From NCBI RefSeq assembly GCF_001866075.3, contig NZ_CP063356.1:1044164-1108163 (forward strand): DNA of 64,000 bases. The letters are read 5' to 3'. The notes below the pieces were generated by a model, which made no database searches, had not been told where the DNA came from, and was given only the letters and a program-made list of their open reading frames with translations. Positions within the stretch are counted from its first letter, which is position 1, and the number at the start of each line of letters is the position of its first letter. Position numbers and translations under genes: made by a program. Of this stretch, positions 8,126 to 16,276 are shown piece after piece. Source of the DNA: Anaerobacillus isosaccharinicus. GTDB taxonomy: Bacteria; Bacillota; Bacilli; Bacillales; Anaerobacillaceae.

Positions 8126-8529
8126 CAAATCGCCTCGATTCGAACGAAAATACCTGGCACATCAGCCCAATACTTTTCAATGACCTCACTAGCTACCAGA
8201 CAATCATCCGTCCAAAAATTTAAATCTGTCATGCAATCCTTTAAGAGTTTGACCATGTTATCTGTATCAGGTTTTGTCGTCTTATATTGGCCATTTTTAT
8301 GATTCCCTGTAGCCTGAAACAACCACCAAGATGTCAATCTCACAGCTGAAGTGTATTTATCCTTAGGAACATGTTTTCCAAGGTGTGCCATTAACTTTGA
8401 ACGTGCTGCTTTTAAATCATCCGGTTCGTAGAATACCGGTTTACCGTTCACGACTGTTACTTTTTTCATTTGGGCGGTTGATTTCGGTGGAAGCATTGGC
8501 ATGAAAAATTCAATAGAATTCTGGGTCAT
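8125..8529 (-). CDS. RusA-family Holliday-junction resolvase
   Basis: 134 residues starting MTQNSIEFFMPMLPPKS behind GGAGG. The RusA signature is clear: KPDTDNMVKLLKD followed by WTDDCLVASEVIEKYW, which carries the catalytic Asp residues. It would cleave four-way junctions formed in phage recombination and replication before packaging. The first 20 nt overlap the end of the NUMOD4 endonuclease gene. Slightly long insertions in the middle are within family variation. Confidence 0.88.
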   Translation of the reverse strand: MTQNSIEFFMPMLPPKSTAQMKKVTVVNGKPVFYEPDDLKAARSKLMAHLGKHVPKDKYTSAVRLTSWWLFQATGNHKNGQYKTTKPDTDNMVKLLKDCMTDLNFWTDDCLVASEVIEKYWADVPGIFVRIEAI

Positions 8530-9094
8530 CTTTATACCTCCATACAAATCCGCCTGCTGTTTGTTTTTTCCTTCTGCATACCATACTCATGTAACCATCA
8601 TTCGCACCAGTTGCTCTACATGCGGCCTTAATACTTGGAAATTCAGCAACTTTATCACCGTCTACTGTGTATTGGATAACGGGTTTACTGGTTGTTTTAG
8701 CTCCGTTTTTAGCAGCAACCTTTCGTGCGTGTTCACGACTTTTTTCTGAAGGCTTAGCTAAGCCTATTTCAAATGCATGTCTGGTATTTTCAGAATGAGT
8801 AACCCATTCAAGGTTATTAACATTTGGATTTAATTTATTTCCGTCAATATGATTAACAACCGGTAACTCTTTTTCATTAGGAATAAATGTTTGAGCAACT
8901 AAAACATGCACCATTTTTATTTTCACTTTTCCTCTTACACTCAAGTTAACTCGTAAATACCCGTCAGAAGAAACGTAGTTTGTTAGAATTTTATTTGAAT
9001 GACAACTATAGATTTGCCCTATATTATTAATCTGGTAAAACCCTTCATATCCGGAAACATCTCGCCATTTGATAAATTGTCTAATCGCACCCAT
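8510..9094 (-). CDS. NUMOD4-HNH homing-type endonuclease
   Basis: 194 residues: an N-terminal NUMOD4 motif (WRDVSGYEGFYQINNIGQIYS), a central HNH (VVNHIDGNKLNPNVNNLEWVTHSEN) and a C-terminal NUMOD1 DNA-binding helix (PVIQYTVDG, SIKAACRATGAN). This is the standard make-up of free-standing phage homing endonucleases. It overlaps both neighbours (RusA start by 20 nt, MazG-like stop by 14 nt), so it is fully embedded in the operon. It probably spreads itself rather than serving the phage. Confidence 0.92.
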   Translation of the reverse strand: MGAIRQFIKWRDVSGYEGFYQINNIGQIYSCHSNKILTNYVSSDGYLRVNLSVRGKVKIKMVHVLVAQTFIPNEKELPVVNHIDGNKLNPNVNNLEWVTHSENTRHAFEIGLAKPSEKSREHARKVAAKNGAKTTSKPVIQYTVDGDKVAEFPSIKAACRATGANDGYMSMVCRRKKQTAGGFVWRYKDDPEFY

Positions 9095-9398
9095 TTAAAT
9101 CACTATCCTTTATGAATGTGCCATTCACCATTTCGCCTCGACGGTCTTTTATCTCTTCATATGCCGCTAAGACACACGCTTCAATATTTAACCCTAGCTG
9201 CATGGATAAGATCGTTAATACAACATACATATCTCCAATAGCGTCACTTGTTTTCCATTCGTCACCTCTAGCCATCGCTGAACACAACTCGCCGAATTCT
9301 TCACCCAGCTTCAACATTTGTTTATTCGGATCAGCAGTATCTAGCTTTCTATCAATTGCCCATTGTTGTATAACCTTCGTTAAATCGTTCATAATCAT
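9081..9398 (-). CDS. MazG-like nucleotide pyrophosphohydrolase
   Basis: 105 residues, all-alpha. KLGEEFGELCSAMARGD gives the EExxE metal site, and DAIGDMYVVLTILSMQLGL the second acidic helix with the ExxD-like element replaced by GDxxV. Such phage enzymes hydrolyse non-canonical or alarmone-related NTPs during infection. ATG at 9398 follows GAGGAATGACCG; its ribosome site lies inside the end of the preceding broken gene. Confidence 0.85.
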   Translation of the reverse strand: MIMNDLTKVIQQWAIDRKLDTADPNKQMLKLGEEFGELCSAMARGDEWKTSDAIGDMYVVLTILSMQLGLNIEACVLAAYEEIKDRRGEMVNGTFIKDSDLNGCD

Positions 9399-9401
9399 CG
9401 G

Positions 9402-9639
9402 TCATTCCTCCTCATAATCGACGCCAGTCCATATTCCTGTTTCTGCGTCATATTCAACGTCACCAGATTGTTTTGATGTTATTCCATATGAAATTTAATA
9501 TATCTGGTTGACTAATTAGCCAGTTAATCACTTCGCTATTTTTAATATCGAATGTTTGTCCTGGTATTGTGTGGTATGAAGGCGGTAACTTTCTAGCAAC
9601 ATTTAATTTCGTACTTCGTTTCTTAAAAGCGTTTGCCAT
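9402..9639 (-). pseudogene. Small phage gene broken by a one-base insertion
   Basis: From ATG at 9639 the frame encodes MANAFKKRSTKLNVARK and runs 59 residues to a TGA at 9460. Dropping one base from the four-T run at 9471-9474 joins it to a second frame giving QSGDVEYDAETGIWTGVDYEEE and a stop at 9402 that overlaps the next ribosome site. The joined 78-residue product looks like a coherent small phage protein. Either a real frameshift or a sequencing error in the homopolymer. Confidence 0.65.
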
Positions 9640-9676
9640 TTTTTAACATTCCTTTTTTTAGAAAATTTTTCTTTCG

Positions 9677-9739
9677 TCAAGGTAAGGGAAGAGAGGTGTG
9701 GTGGGCAGCGCTTAAGCCCACCTCACTTTCCCCTTGACC
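9677..9739. other. Long imperfect hairpin beside the 34-bp repeats
   Basis: GTCAAGG at the left and CCTTGAC at the right bracket an inner stem GTGTGGTGGGC / GCCCACCTCAC around an AGCGCTTA loop. With a few bulges the two arms pair over nearly 25 positions. No gene covers it. It could be part of a replication origin or a structured RNA element in the minus-strand transcript. Confidence 0.6.
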
Positions 9740-9788
9740 TCAGGAGAGGGAAACGCAATTATTTATATTTATATATAAGGGTTTCCTT

Positions 9789-9970
9789 CCCTCGGGAAAT
9801 TCTCGAAAAATATCGAGTTTTTCCCTATGAGGGAAAGTAGGGAAAGTGTTCGAGAATTTCCCTATTGAGGGAAAGGGAAACATTCGAGAATTTCCTTGTA
9901 AGAGAAATGTTTCCCTTCGAGTTTTTCCCTCTGAGGGAAAGTGTTTCCCTTTCGAGAATTTCCCTCATTA
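9789..9970. repeat. Five tandem 34-37-bp repeats, candidate phage origin
   Basis: Units begin at 9812, 9849, 9883, 9917 and 9951. The consensus is TTCGAGAATTTCCCT then aTGAGGGAAAG, with A/T variation after CGAG; each unit therefore contains the inverted repeat TTTCCCT/AGGGAAA. A partial inverted copy lies at 9789-9809. They follow an AT-rich stretch (9760-9780). Iterated sites plus AT-rich DNA close to the helicase-primase gene is the expected make-up of a phage replication origin; function is inferred. Confidence 0.65.
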
Positions 9971-10207
9971 TTAATCTACTTGATAGCGTTTGATCTTCTC
10001 TTTCTTCTCAATAATTTCAAAAATATCACACTCGAGACTCTTCGCTTTTTGTTCAATCTTTTGGATAACTTCATCTGTTAAAGGTTGATCGTAATGCCAT
10101 GCTGTTTCTTTTTTATCAGCGTGATATCCATTTTCAGCAACGTCTTGAGCATTATAAAATATGCTCTTCCAGCAACTTGTCGTTTCTTCATCATATAAAC
10201 GAGCCAT
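9971..10207 (-). CDS. Small phage protein, unknown function
   Basis: 78 residues starting MARLYDEETTSCWKS. It has an aromatic N-terminal half and a charged helical C-terminus (VIQKIEQKAKSLECDIFEIIEKKEK). ATG at 10207 is preceded by GGGGTTGATGCT. Its stop lies directly at the edge of the 34-bp repeat array, so its mRNA would run into the repeats. No family recognised. Confidence 0.6.
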   Translation of the reverse strand: MARLYDEETTSCWKSIFYNAQDVAENGYHADKKETAWHYDQPLTDEVIQKIEQKAKSLECDIFEIIEKKEKIKRYQVD

Positions 10208-10238
10208 ATAGCATCAACCCCATTTTTCCTAACGCTTT

Positions 10239-10439
10239 TTATGCTTTTCTGTTTTCAAGAAGTTTTCTACCAAACTTTTGAATATCCTTTCCGATCACAC
10301 ACTCTCCTATGCAATAAGCGTTTGTTTTTGAATAGTTCCTGTCATCTGTTTTAATTAACTCCGCTCTGGTAGAACACTTCTTGCAATTCGCTTCAATGAT
10401 CTTGTCGATCTCCTTTAATATCATCCTTCGTGCGCCCAT
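10239..10439 (-). CDS. Phage zinc-finger-type small protein
   Basis: 66 residues. The pattern LKEIDKIIEANCKKCSTRAEL ... NAYCIGECVIGKDIQKFGRKL carries two Cys pairs, CxxC and CxxxC, about 25 residues apart, matching small zinc-finger proteins common in Bacillus phages. ATG at 10439 follows AAGGGATGTT. Exact role unknown; DNA or RNA binding is plausible. Confidence 0.7.
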   Translation of the reverse strand: MGARRMILKEIDKIIEANCKKCSTRAELIKTDDRNYSKTNAYCIGECVIGKDIQKFGRKLLENRKA

Positions 10440-10481
10440 AACATCCCTTCTAATTATTTAGTCTTACAATCTTAGTCACAA

Positions 10482-10607
10482 CTATTCATATTCTTCATTT
10501 TCACCTAGACCAAAATACTTAACATAATCATCCCAATCATCAAGGTCTAAACCTTGTTGTTTAGCTTCTTCATATTCTTTGTCTGAATATATTTTTATCG
10601 GTTGCAA
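10482..10607 (-). CDS. 41-residue acidic phage peptide
   Basis: Starts at TTG 10607 with AAGGAG 9-10 nt upstream and ends at TAG 10482. The product, MQPIKIYSDKEYEEAKQQGL followed by an Asp/Tyr-rich part (DLDDWDDYVKYFGLG) and an acidic tail, resembles short acidic peptides often found in Bacillus phage early regions. It directly follows the helicase-primase gene. Function unknown; the good ribosome site and coherent composition support it. Confidence 0.6.
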   Translation of the reverse strand: MQPIKIYSDKEYEEAKQQGLDLDDWDDYVKYFGLGENEEYE

Positions 10608-10642
10608 ACAAAAACACTCCTTCGCTATATGGTTAACCCACG

Positions 10643-12865
10643 CTACTTCCTTCCGACCTCTCCATCAGCTACCCAAAATCCTCCGTGTTCTTTAATTCTG
10701 TTTCTTACGGTTTTTTCTGCGATACCCATATATTCTGCCATCGCTTTGACTGTTATTTTCTCTTCGATACCACATGCATCGAAAGCTGTTTCTAATGCTA
10801 CCTTCCGTTCTTGCTTTGACTCGGCAGGCGTTTTTTTCTTATCGAAATTTTTCTTCCAAGGTGGTGTGTCCCCTTCTGGCTTAATGTCTTTTAAGAAGCC
10901 TGTTTCGTCCACTTTATGCACGGGATACTGGAACCACATGTTAACTGGTTCAAACTTCGGATACTCACGTAATGTACCTTCTACACGCCACGCTGAGCGC
11001 ATTCGAATACTTTGTATTGCATTAGTGATCTCATTTTCTACTTGTTCTAACTGCTTTGCGGTTAACACCCTTTTTGCATGGGTATTCATCTGTGAAACGC
11101 TCTGTTGATCGTCAAGGCCAACATGTTCATCAAAATAATCGTAATTAGTTTTTTGTATAGCATTTGCGTATAAAGTTGTGGCTACAGAGCCTTCTTGCTG
11201 CTTAATTAAATCATCTGTTATATCTAGCTCTACTAAATCGATTAAGGCATCTGGATCCCTAGCAAACACTCCCGATCCACTCGCTCTATCCATTGACTTT
11301 TTACCGCCTTGTGTACCTTTTGAGTGGTGGTGACAGTAGATAACACTAGAGCCTAGTTCTGTGGCAATCTTGTCAAATTGGTTAGTGAAATGAGCCATCT
11401 GATCGGCGCTATTTTCGTCACCAGTCAGGACCTTGTAAATAGGATCGATAATAACAGCAATGTAACCTTTTTTATGAGCTCTTCTGATTAACTTAGGAGC
11501 CAATTTATCCATAGGAACGGACTTCCCTCTCAAGTTCCAAATATCAATATTTCTAATGTTTCTTGGTTGGAGCCCTAAACCTGCATACACATCCTTAAAT
11601 CGATGAAGGGCACTTGCTCTATCTAATTCTAGATTGACGTATAGAACATGACCTTGCGTACATTTCCAATTTAGCCATTTTGCACCTTCCGCAATGGCAA
11701 TAGCTAATTCAATCAACGCGAAAGATTTCCCGGCTTTCGAAGGGCCAGCCATTAACATTTTGTGTCCTTGTCTAAGTAGACCTTCGATTAAGGGTGGCGC
11801 TAATTCTGGAAGGTTATCATAAAAATCTTCTAAACATTCCATATCTGGAAGGTCATCGTTTAAATCTTCAATCCATTCATGCCACTCATCCCAATCACTT
11901 TTTCCGATATGAGTATCAATGATAAATTGTTTTTTACCATTGCGGACAATACCAGGCAAACGACTTAAACGAGACGGATTTCTATTTTGGTTATCTACAT
12001 TTAACCCATTTTTCTTACATACGTTATATAAGTAATCAACGCGTTTTCGATACTCTTCATAATTTCCTGCGTCAACTTTTACAATGGCATGGATACTTCT
12101 TTTTCCACTATGAACGAGGATCGCGATAGGCAATTCCAATTCACGCATGATTGCATTTTGTTTTTCAATGTCCATGTTGTCGGACTCGACTAAGGTATAG
12201 CGATAATCAGACACATTATCATTTTTAACGCCTTTACCATCTAATGGGTTAAAACGGATCCACGCCCCTGCCTCTTCCTTATAGTCGCCAAGAACCGCTC
12301 CAATATCTCCATCACATTTATTCAAAGCTTCAATTAATTGACCAGCTGTGCGATCAGAAGCTCCAGAAGTTGGTTTATAAATTTTATCGCCTGTTTTGTC
12401 ATCGATAATTTCATACGTTTCCGTTACATAACCAACATGTTCAGTAGATTGAAAGAGTGTTTCTAAGTAACGGGTAATCTCTCGTACTGGGTTCCAGTTG
12501 ACTGGTTCGATGATTTCCTTTCCTTCAATCCAGTTTTTATCAATGATCTTGTAATCCTCATCTAAGCTAATTTCATCGTTCCAATCGAGCTCGTGTGACT
12601 CGGTATTGCGAGGAGAGGTCCATCCGTTATCTTTAGCCATTTTCGTGATAGTTGCGCCTGTGATGCCACTACCTTCAAATGAAGTCCATTTTTTGAAGCA
12701 CTCGCCAGGACGATAACGAGTGTTGTCTCGTTTACTCCAATCGTCCCAATCACTAGCGGTATAATTTTCTGATTTTAAGGCGAAACCTACATCAATCCAT
12801 TCTTGATAAGTTAACTGTGTTGGATCTATATAATCTAATAACTCTAGCAAATTAAGATTTGACAT
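10643..12865 (-). CDS. Phage replicative helicase-primase (PriCT plus RepA/DnaB-like ATPase)
   Basis: About 740 residues. The first 80 form a PriCT-type domain (LTYQEWIDVGFALKS, GECFKKWTSF). Residues about 100-330 resemble an archaeo-eukaryotic-type primase region (SGKRSIHAIVKVDAG, NPSRLSRLPGIVRNG). A RecA-fold ATPase follows: Walker A GPSKAGKSFALIEL, Walker B AVIIDPIYKVL and an HHHSKG sensor loop. The C-terminus ends in a DNA-binding helix-turn-helix (VKAMAEYMGIAEKTVRNRIKE). It would load at and unwind the phage origin. ATG at 12865 is better spaced to GGTGA than ATG at 12871. Confidence 0.85.
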   Translation of the reverse strand: MSNLNLLELLDYIDPTQLTYQEWIDVGFALKSENYTASDWDDWSKRDNTRYRPGECFKKWTSFEGSGITGATITKMAKDNGWTSPRNTESHELDWNDEISLDEDYKIIDKNWIEGKEIIEPVNWNPVREITRYLETLFQSTEHVGYVTETYEIIDDKTGDKIYKPTSGASDRTAGQLIEALNKCDGDIGAVLGDYKEEAGAWIRFNPLDGKGVKNDNVSDYRYTLVESDNMDIEKQNAIMRELELPIAILVHSGKRSIHAIVKVDAGNYEEYRKRVDYLYNVCKKNGLNVDNQNRNPSRLSRLPGIVRNGKKQFIIDTHIGKSDWDEWHEWIEDLNDDLPDMECLEDFYDNLPELAPPLIEGLLRQGHKMLMAGPSKAGKSFALIELAIAIAEGAKWLNWKCTQGHVLYVNLELDRASALHRFKDVYAGLGLQPRNIRNIDIWNLRGKSVPMDKLAPKLIRRAHKKGYIAVIIDPIYKVLTGDENSADQMAHFTNQFDKIATELGSSVIYCHHHSKGTQGGKKSMDRASGSGVFARDPDALIDLVELDITDDLIKQQEGSVATTLYANAIQKTNYDYFDEHVGLDDQQSVSQMNTHAKRVLTAKQLEQVENEITNAIQSIRMRSAWRVEGTLREYPKFEPVNMWFQYPVHKVDETGFLKDIKPEGDTPPWKKNFDKKKTPAESKQERKVALETAFDACGIEEKITVKAMAEYMGIAEKTVRNRIKEHGGFWVADGEVGRK

Positions 12866-13478
12866 TTGCATTCACCGCTTCAGGAGTGTTAACTATTCGT
12901 TTCAAACTCCAACCTAAACGTAGTCTATTAACTACTGTGTGATACTTTAAGTTAAATTCTTCTGCAAATTCTGACTGAGTATACTCCCTGCCTTCATACG
13001 AAAGAATATTATTGCTGCTAACATTATTCATCTGCTTCTTTTGTGTTTGCCACCTGCAATTATCAGGCGAATAATTTTTATATGAATCAATGCGATCGAT
13101 GGTTAACTCGTCGTTGTATCCATTGTCTAGTGACCATTCTCTAAAAGTTAAGAAATTATGCCATTCTTCGCAGATAAAAATACCTTTGCCACCATACCAT
13201 TTATAATTATCGGCGTTGCGGTCATAACATCTTCTGTGCATTCCGGTCCAAATTCTGTAAAGACGTTCTTTTGCGTGACCATTGGCTTTATCACTAATTT
13301 TATTGCAACCGCAACTCGTTGTATGACCAGAACGTAAATGGCTCCCTATAACTGTGGTAATTTTCTCGCAGATGCATTTGCAAATCCATCTAGCATTTCC
13401 GCTTTTGCTATTCCTTGCTCTTTCTAAAACAATCAACTTGCCGAATTGTTGACCTGTTAAATCATTCAAAATTGACAT
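12852..13478 (-). CDS. HNH-type free-standing endonuclease (twin of 19711)
   Basis: 208 residues. N-terminal LTGQQFGKLIVLERA and paired Cys (CKCICE, SCGC) form a zinc-binding, beta-rich domain; the nuclease core has RIWTGMHRRCYD, YGGKGIFICEEW and TIDRIDSYKNYSPDNCRW. A C-terminal helix-turn-helix (YTQSEFAEEFNLKYHTVVNRL) adds DNA contacts. Its 3' end overlaps the helicase-primase start by 14 nt. Closely similar in layout to the gene at 19711, so both are probably copies of one mobile endonuclease family. Confidence 0.82.
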   Translation of the reverse strand: MSILNDLTGQQFGKLIVLERARNSKSGNARWICKCICEKITTVIGSHLRSGHTTSCGCNKISDKANGHAKERLYRIWTGMHRRCYDRNADNYKWYGGKGIFICEEWHNFLTFREWSLDNGYNDELTIDRIDSYKNYSPDNCRWQTQKKQMNNVSSNNILSYEGREYTQSEFAEEFNLKYHTVVNRLRLGWSLKRIVNTPEAVNANVKS

Positions 13479-13526
13479 TGCTTCACACCCTTTCTGTAAA
13501 GAAGATTAGCTTAGTATAGTTATAAC

Positions 13527-13551
13527 CCCGACGGTTATTAGCCGTCGGGAT
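13527..13551. other. Perfect GC-rich hairpin between phage genes
   Basis: CCCGACGG / CCGTCGGG with a TTATTAG loop, between the stop at 13558 and the endonuclease start at 13478. There is no T-run on the minus strand, so it is a poor terminator; it could be an RNA processing or stability element. Confidence 0.5.
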
Positions 13552-13557
13552 TTGAAT

Positions 13558-14265
13558 TTATGCAATAATAACTAATTTATCTTCTTGTAATTCCTTGCCT
13601 AACTCTGATTGCAAATACATTTTAATATTGTTCATTGCCTCAATCTTCCATGCTCCCCCATCAGCTTCGAACAAGGCGCATGTCGGGCCAGTTTTCATAC
13701 GGAAAATAAATTCACTCTCAGGCTGCTTCACTTCAATAAATGTACGATAAGGAGCTAACAAGACTGGATTTGGGACAACAACATTTCCTACTGTAGCAAC
13801 ACCCGTTTTAGCAACTACAGATTGAGATACTCCATCATCACCGATAGTATTCACAGCTTCTTCTTTGATGTTGCCAACTACTTTTAACATTGTGCTGCGG
13901 TCATCATTATTCACAAAGCATGACTGCAGTTTAATATTGAACGACTCAACATCATGGAAGTTACCAAAATTAAACGAAGGAAGTAAGGCTGTTGTTTGAA
14001 TGTATTGGTTTCTTCCTTTGTTACCATTTAACGCATCGAAAACTCTTACTTCTGTTGGGCTTACCACATGTACCATTAACCTTTCGTCCCATTCGTATTC
14101 CGATTTCAAATATTCTACTAACCCAGATAAACTGTGAATAGTTATAGGCTCTGCTGTTGGCTCTGTCATTAAGTAAAGACGCTTATCTGAATAAGCTTGC
14201 CCATTCTCATAGTGAACTACCGCTTTTCCTAAACCTAATAAGTATTCCATTGCTTCTTTTAACAT
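13558..14265 (-). CDS. Phage early protein, possibly DUF2303/YfdQ-like
   Basis: 235 residues, soluble. The C-terminal part has the pattern LLAPYRTFIEVKQPESEFIFRM and a central KTGVATVGNVVVPNP, both reminiscent of DUF2303 (YfdQ) phage proteins; the resemblance is from memory and not proven. It lies between the homing endonuclease and the 125-residue protein within the replication operon. ATG at 14265 is preceded by AGGGGGAAAAT. No enzymatic motif is visible. Confidence 0.65.
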   Translation of the reverse strand: MLKEAMEYLLGLGKAVVHYENGQAYSDKRLYLMTEPTAEPITIHSLSGLVEYLKSEYEWDERLMVHVVSPTEVRVFDALNGNKGRNQYIQTTALLPSFNFGNFHDVESFNIKLQSCFVNNDDRSTMLKVVGNIKEEAVNTIGDDGVSQSVVAKTGVATVGNVVVPNPVLLAPYRTFIEVKQPESEFIFRMKTGPTCALFEADGGAWKIEAMNNIKMYLQSELGKELQEDKLVIIA

Positions 14266-14281
14266 AGTATTTTCCCCCTAA

Positions 14282-14659
14282 TTAATTTTGGTTTTGTTTT
14301 CTGAAATCAATTATTTTTTCACCTGTATCTTCATAGACGCCTTCTTCATCAAAAAAAGTCTGTCCTTTCACACCGCTTTTTAACTCTTTCCCAGTTACCT
14401 GGCCTTTACTGTCATAGTCCATGACAATAATTGTTTCAACGTCTTTAGCAGGAGCAAATGTGGATTTAGCTTGTACAGTAACAGTTGCTAGATCCCGATT
14501 TTCGTCTCCTTTAATAGTTAAAGAGACTGTTAATTTTCTCGCTTTCTTAGGATCAGTGTTTGGATCATTGATGTTTTCGAGAATTTTTTGCAACTCCATG
14601 TTAATTCTTTCTGCTACTGCACCATTGGCTAAACTGTTTAAGTCAACAATCTTTGGCAT
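14282..14659 (-). CDS. Phage early protein, unknown function
   Basis: 125 residues starting MPKIVDLNSLANGAVAERIN, then a beta-rich region (KLTVSLTIKGDENRDLATVTVQ) and an acidic/Asn-rich end (GEKIIDFRKQNQN). It is separated from the downstream gene by 16 nt, so it belongs to the same operon. Proteins like this are common beside DUF669 and helicase genes in Firmicute phages, but no biochemical role can be read from it. Confidence 0.65.
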   Translation of the reverse strand: MPKIVDLNSLANGAVAERINMELQKILENINDPNTDPKKARKLTVSLTIKGDENRDLATVTVQAKSTFAPAKDVETIIVMDYDSKGQVTGKELKSGVKGQTFFDEEGVYEDTGEKIIDFRKQNQN

Positions 14660-14681
14660 AATTTAAACATCCCTTCTATTT

Positions 14682-16262
14682 TTAATCCCCTTGATATTCT
14701 TTAGGGTCAATACCCGCTGGTATTCTCCAACCATTAGCTGCAATTCGGTCAATTAATCTCTTAGCATTATCGAATGACCATTTCCCAACGTGTGCAAAAC
14801 CTCTCGCTTCCAAAAAACGAATTTGCTTTGGTGTAGTCAATCCTTCAACACGTCGCTTGTCCAACCGCTCCAATAGTTTAGTAGCTTTTCCTGCATTATC
14901 GATTTGTTCTGGTAAGATCCCAAGTTTTTCTAATGTCTGTATCTGTTTTTCACTTGGTGGTCCCATTTCCCAACCGAATGCAGGAACATAATTCGCTAAA
15001 TCTTCAGCTTGGATACTCATTTCAAACTGCAACGGATCAACAAGCTTGCGTTTGCGTTTTTTCATTTCTGCTAATTGTTTAGCAAGAGCTTCTTCACGTT
15101 GGGCAATAACATCCTCAGCTGCTTGTTTCTCTACTATTTCTAAATCTAATGGAATGCCAGCTTCTTCAATCTGTTTTGTCATAGCTTTGGCTACTTCTTC
15201 ATTCTCAGCAATTAAGTGGGCCGGATGACATAATTCATGACGATCTGTATGCCATAGGAAATCAAGTAACAATAGTTCAGTTTTACCTGGAAATAGTCGG
15301 GTACCACGCCCCACCATCTGACTGTAAAGGCTTCGTACTTTCGTTGGTCTAAGAACAACTACGCAATCTACAGACGGGCAATCCCACCCTTCTGTAAGTA
15401 ACATAGAATTACACAAGACATTGTATTTACCTTTATCGAAATCTTCCAAAATCTCAGCGCGGTCTTTTGAGTCACCATTAACTTCTGTTGCTTTAAATCC
15501 TTTATTATTAAGAATTTCAGTGAATTTTTGACTCGTTTTAACCAATGGAAGGAAAACAACGATTTTTCTATCGCTTGCATTCTTCCACATTTCATCAGCA
15601 ATTGACTCTAAGTATGGATCCAGTGCGGTACTAACTTCACTAGCTTTAAAATCTCCAGCTTGTTGACTAACAGAAGATAGGTCTAATTTCAACGGCAGGG
15701 TTAAAGCTTTAATGGGACTTAAATAACCTGATTTAATAGCCTTGGGTAATGTATATTCAAATGCTAAACTTTCAAAATAGGAACCAAGATTACGCATATC
15801 CCCACGATCAGGCGTAGCTGTTACTCCTAGGACATTGGCTAACTCAAAATAATTCAATACCCTTTGATAACTGTCTGAAATACAATGATGCGCCTCATCG
15901 ATAATGATGGTGTCAAAGAAGTCTTTATCAAATTTTTCTAAACGCTTTTCTCTCATCATCGTCTGTACGCTACCAACTACGACTCGGTACCAGCTACCTA
16001 TTGAAGTTTGTTCTGCCTTTTCAGTAGCACATTTAAGCCCTGTTGACTTTTCTAGCTTATCAGCTGCTTGTTCTAGCAATTCGCCTCGATGGGCTAGGAC
16101 GAGAACACGCTCGCCCTTTTTTACCCGATCCTCGATCACCTTTGAAAATACGATGGTCTTACCGCAACCAGTAGGAAGTACGAGTAAGGTTTTTTTTGTG
16201 CCGTTTTCCCATTCCGTTTGAATAGCTTCTCGTGCGTCCTGTTGGTAATCTCTAAGTTTCAT
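14682..16262 (-). CDS. Phage DEAD/DEAH-box helicase (SF2)
   Basis: 526 residues. Motifs in order: Q-region LRDYQQDAREAI, I (Walker A) LPTGCGKTIVF near residue 30, II DEAH in TIIIDEAHHCI, III-like GVTATPDRGD, V/VI NSMLLTEGWDCP and QMVGRGTRLFPGK. This is a RecG/UvsW-type ATP-driven DNA translocase used in phage replication or recombination restart. The C-terminal 100 residues carry two helical repeats (PSEKQIQTLEKLGI and TPKQIRFLEARGF). Same operon as the DUF669 and Sak4 genes. Confidence 0.9.
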   Translation of the reverse strand: MKLRDYQQDAREAIQTEWENGTKKTLLVLPTGCGKTIVFSKVIEDRVKKGERVLVLAHRGELLEQAADKLEKSTGLKCATEKAEQTSIGSWYRVVVGSVQTMMREKRLEKFDKDFFDTIIIDEAHHCISDSYQRVLNYFELANVLGVTATPDRGDMRNLGSYFESLAFEYTLPKAIKSGYLSPIKALTLPLKLDLSSVSQQAGDFKASEVSTALDPYLESIADEMWKNASDRKIVVFLPLVKTSQKFTEILNNKGFKATEVNGDSKDRAEILEDFDKGKYNVLCNSMLLTEGWDCPSVDCVVVLRPTKVRSLYSQMVGRGTRLFPGKTELLLLDFLWHTDRHELCHPAHLIAENEEVAKAMTKQIEEAGIPLDLEIVEKQAAEDVIAQREEALAKQLAEMKKRKRKLVDPLQFEMSIQAEDLANYVPAFGWEMGPPSEKQIQTLEKLGILPEQIDNAGKATKLLERLDKRRVEGLTTPKQIRFLEARGFAHVGKWSFDNAKRLIDRIAANGWRIPAGIDPKEYQGD

Positions 16263-16276
16263 AGACTAACTACCTC

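Noticed and set aside
9789..9970. CRISPR array
   Set aside because: Units repeat every 34-37 bp with no unique spacers between conserved repeats and no cas genes nearby; the units are internally palindromic instead.
10602..11108. 168-aa plus-strand frame over the helicase-primase gene
   Set aside because: Antisense shadow of the helicase-primase coding sequence, with odd composition and no ribosome site.
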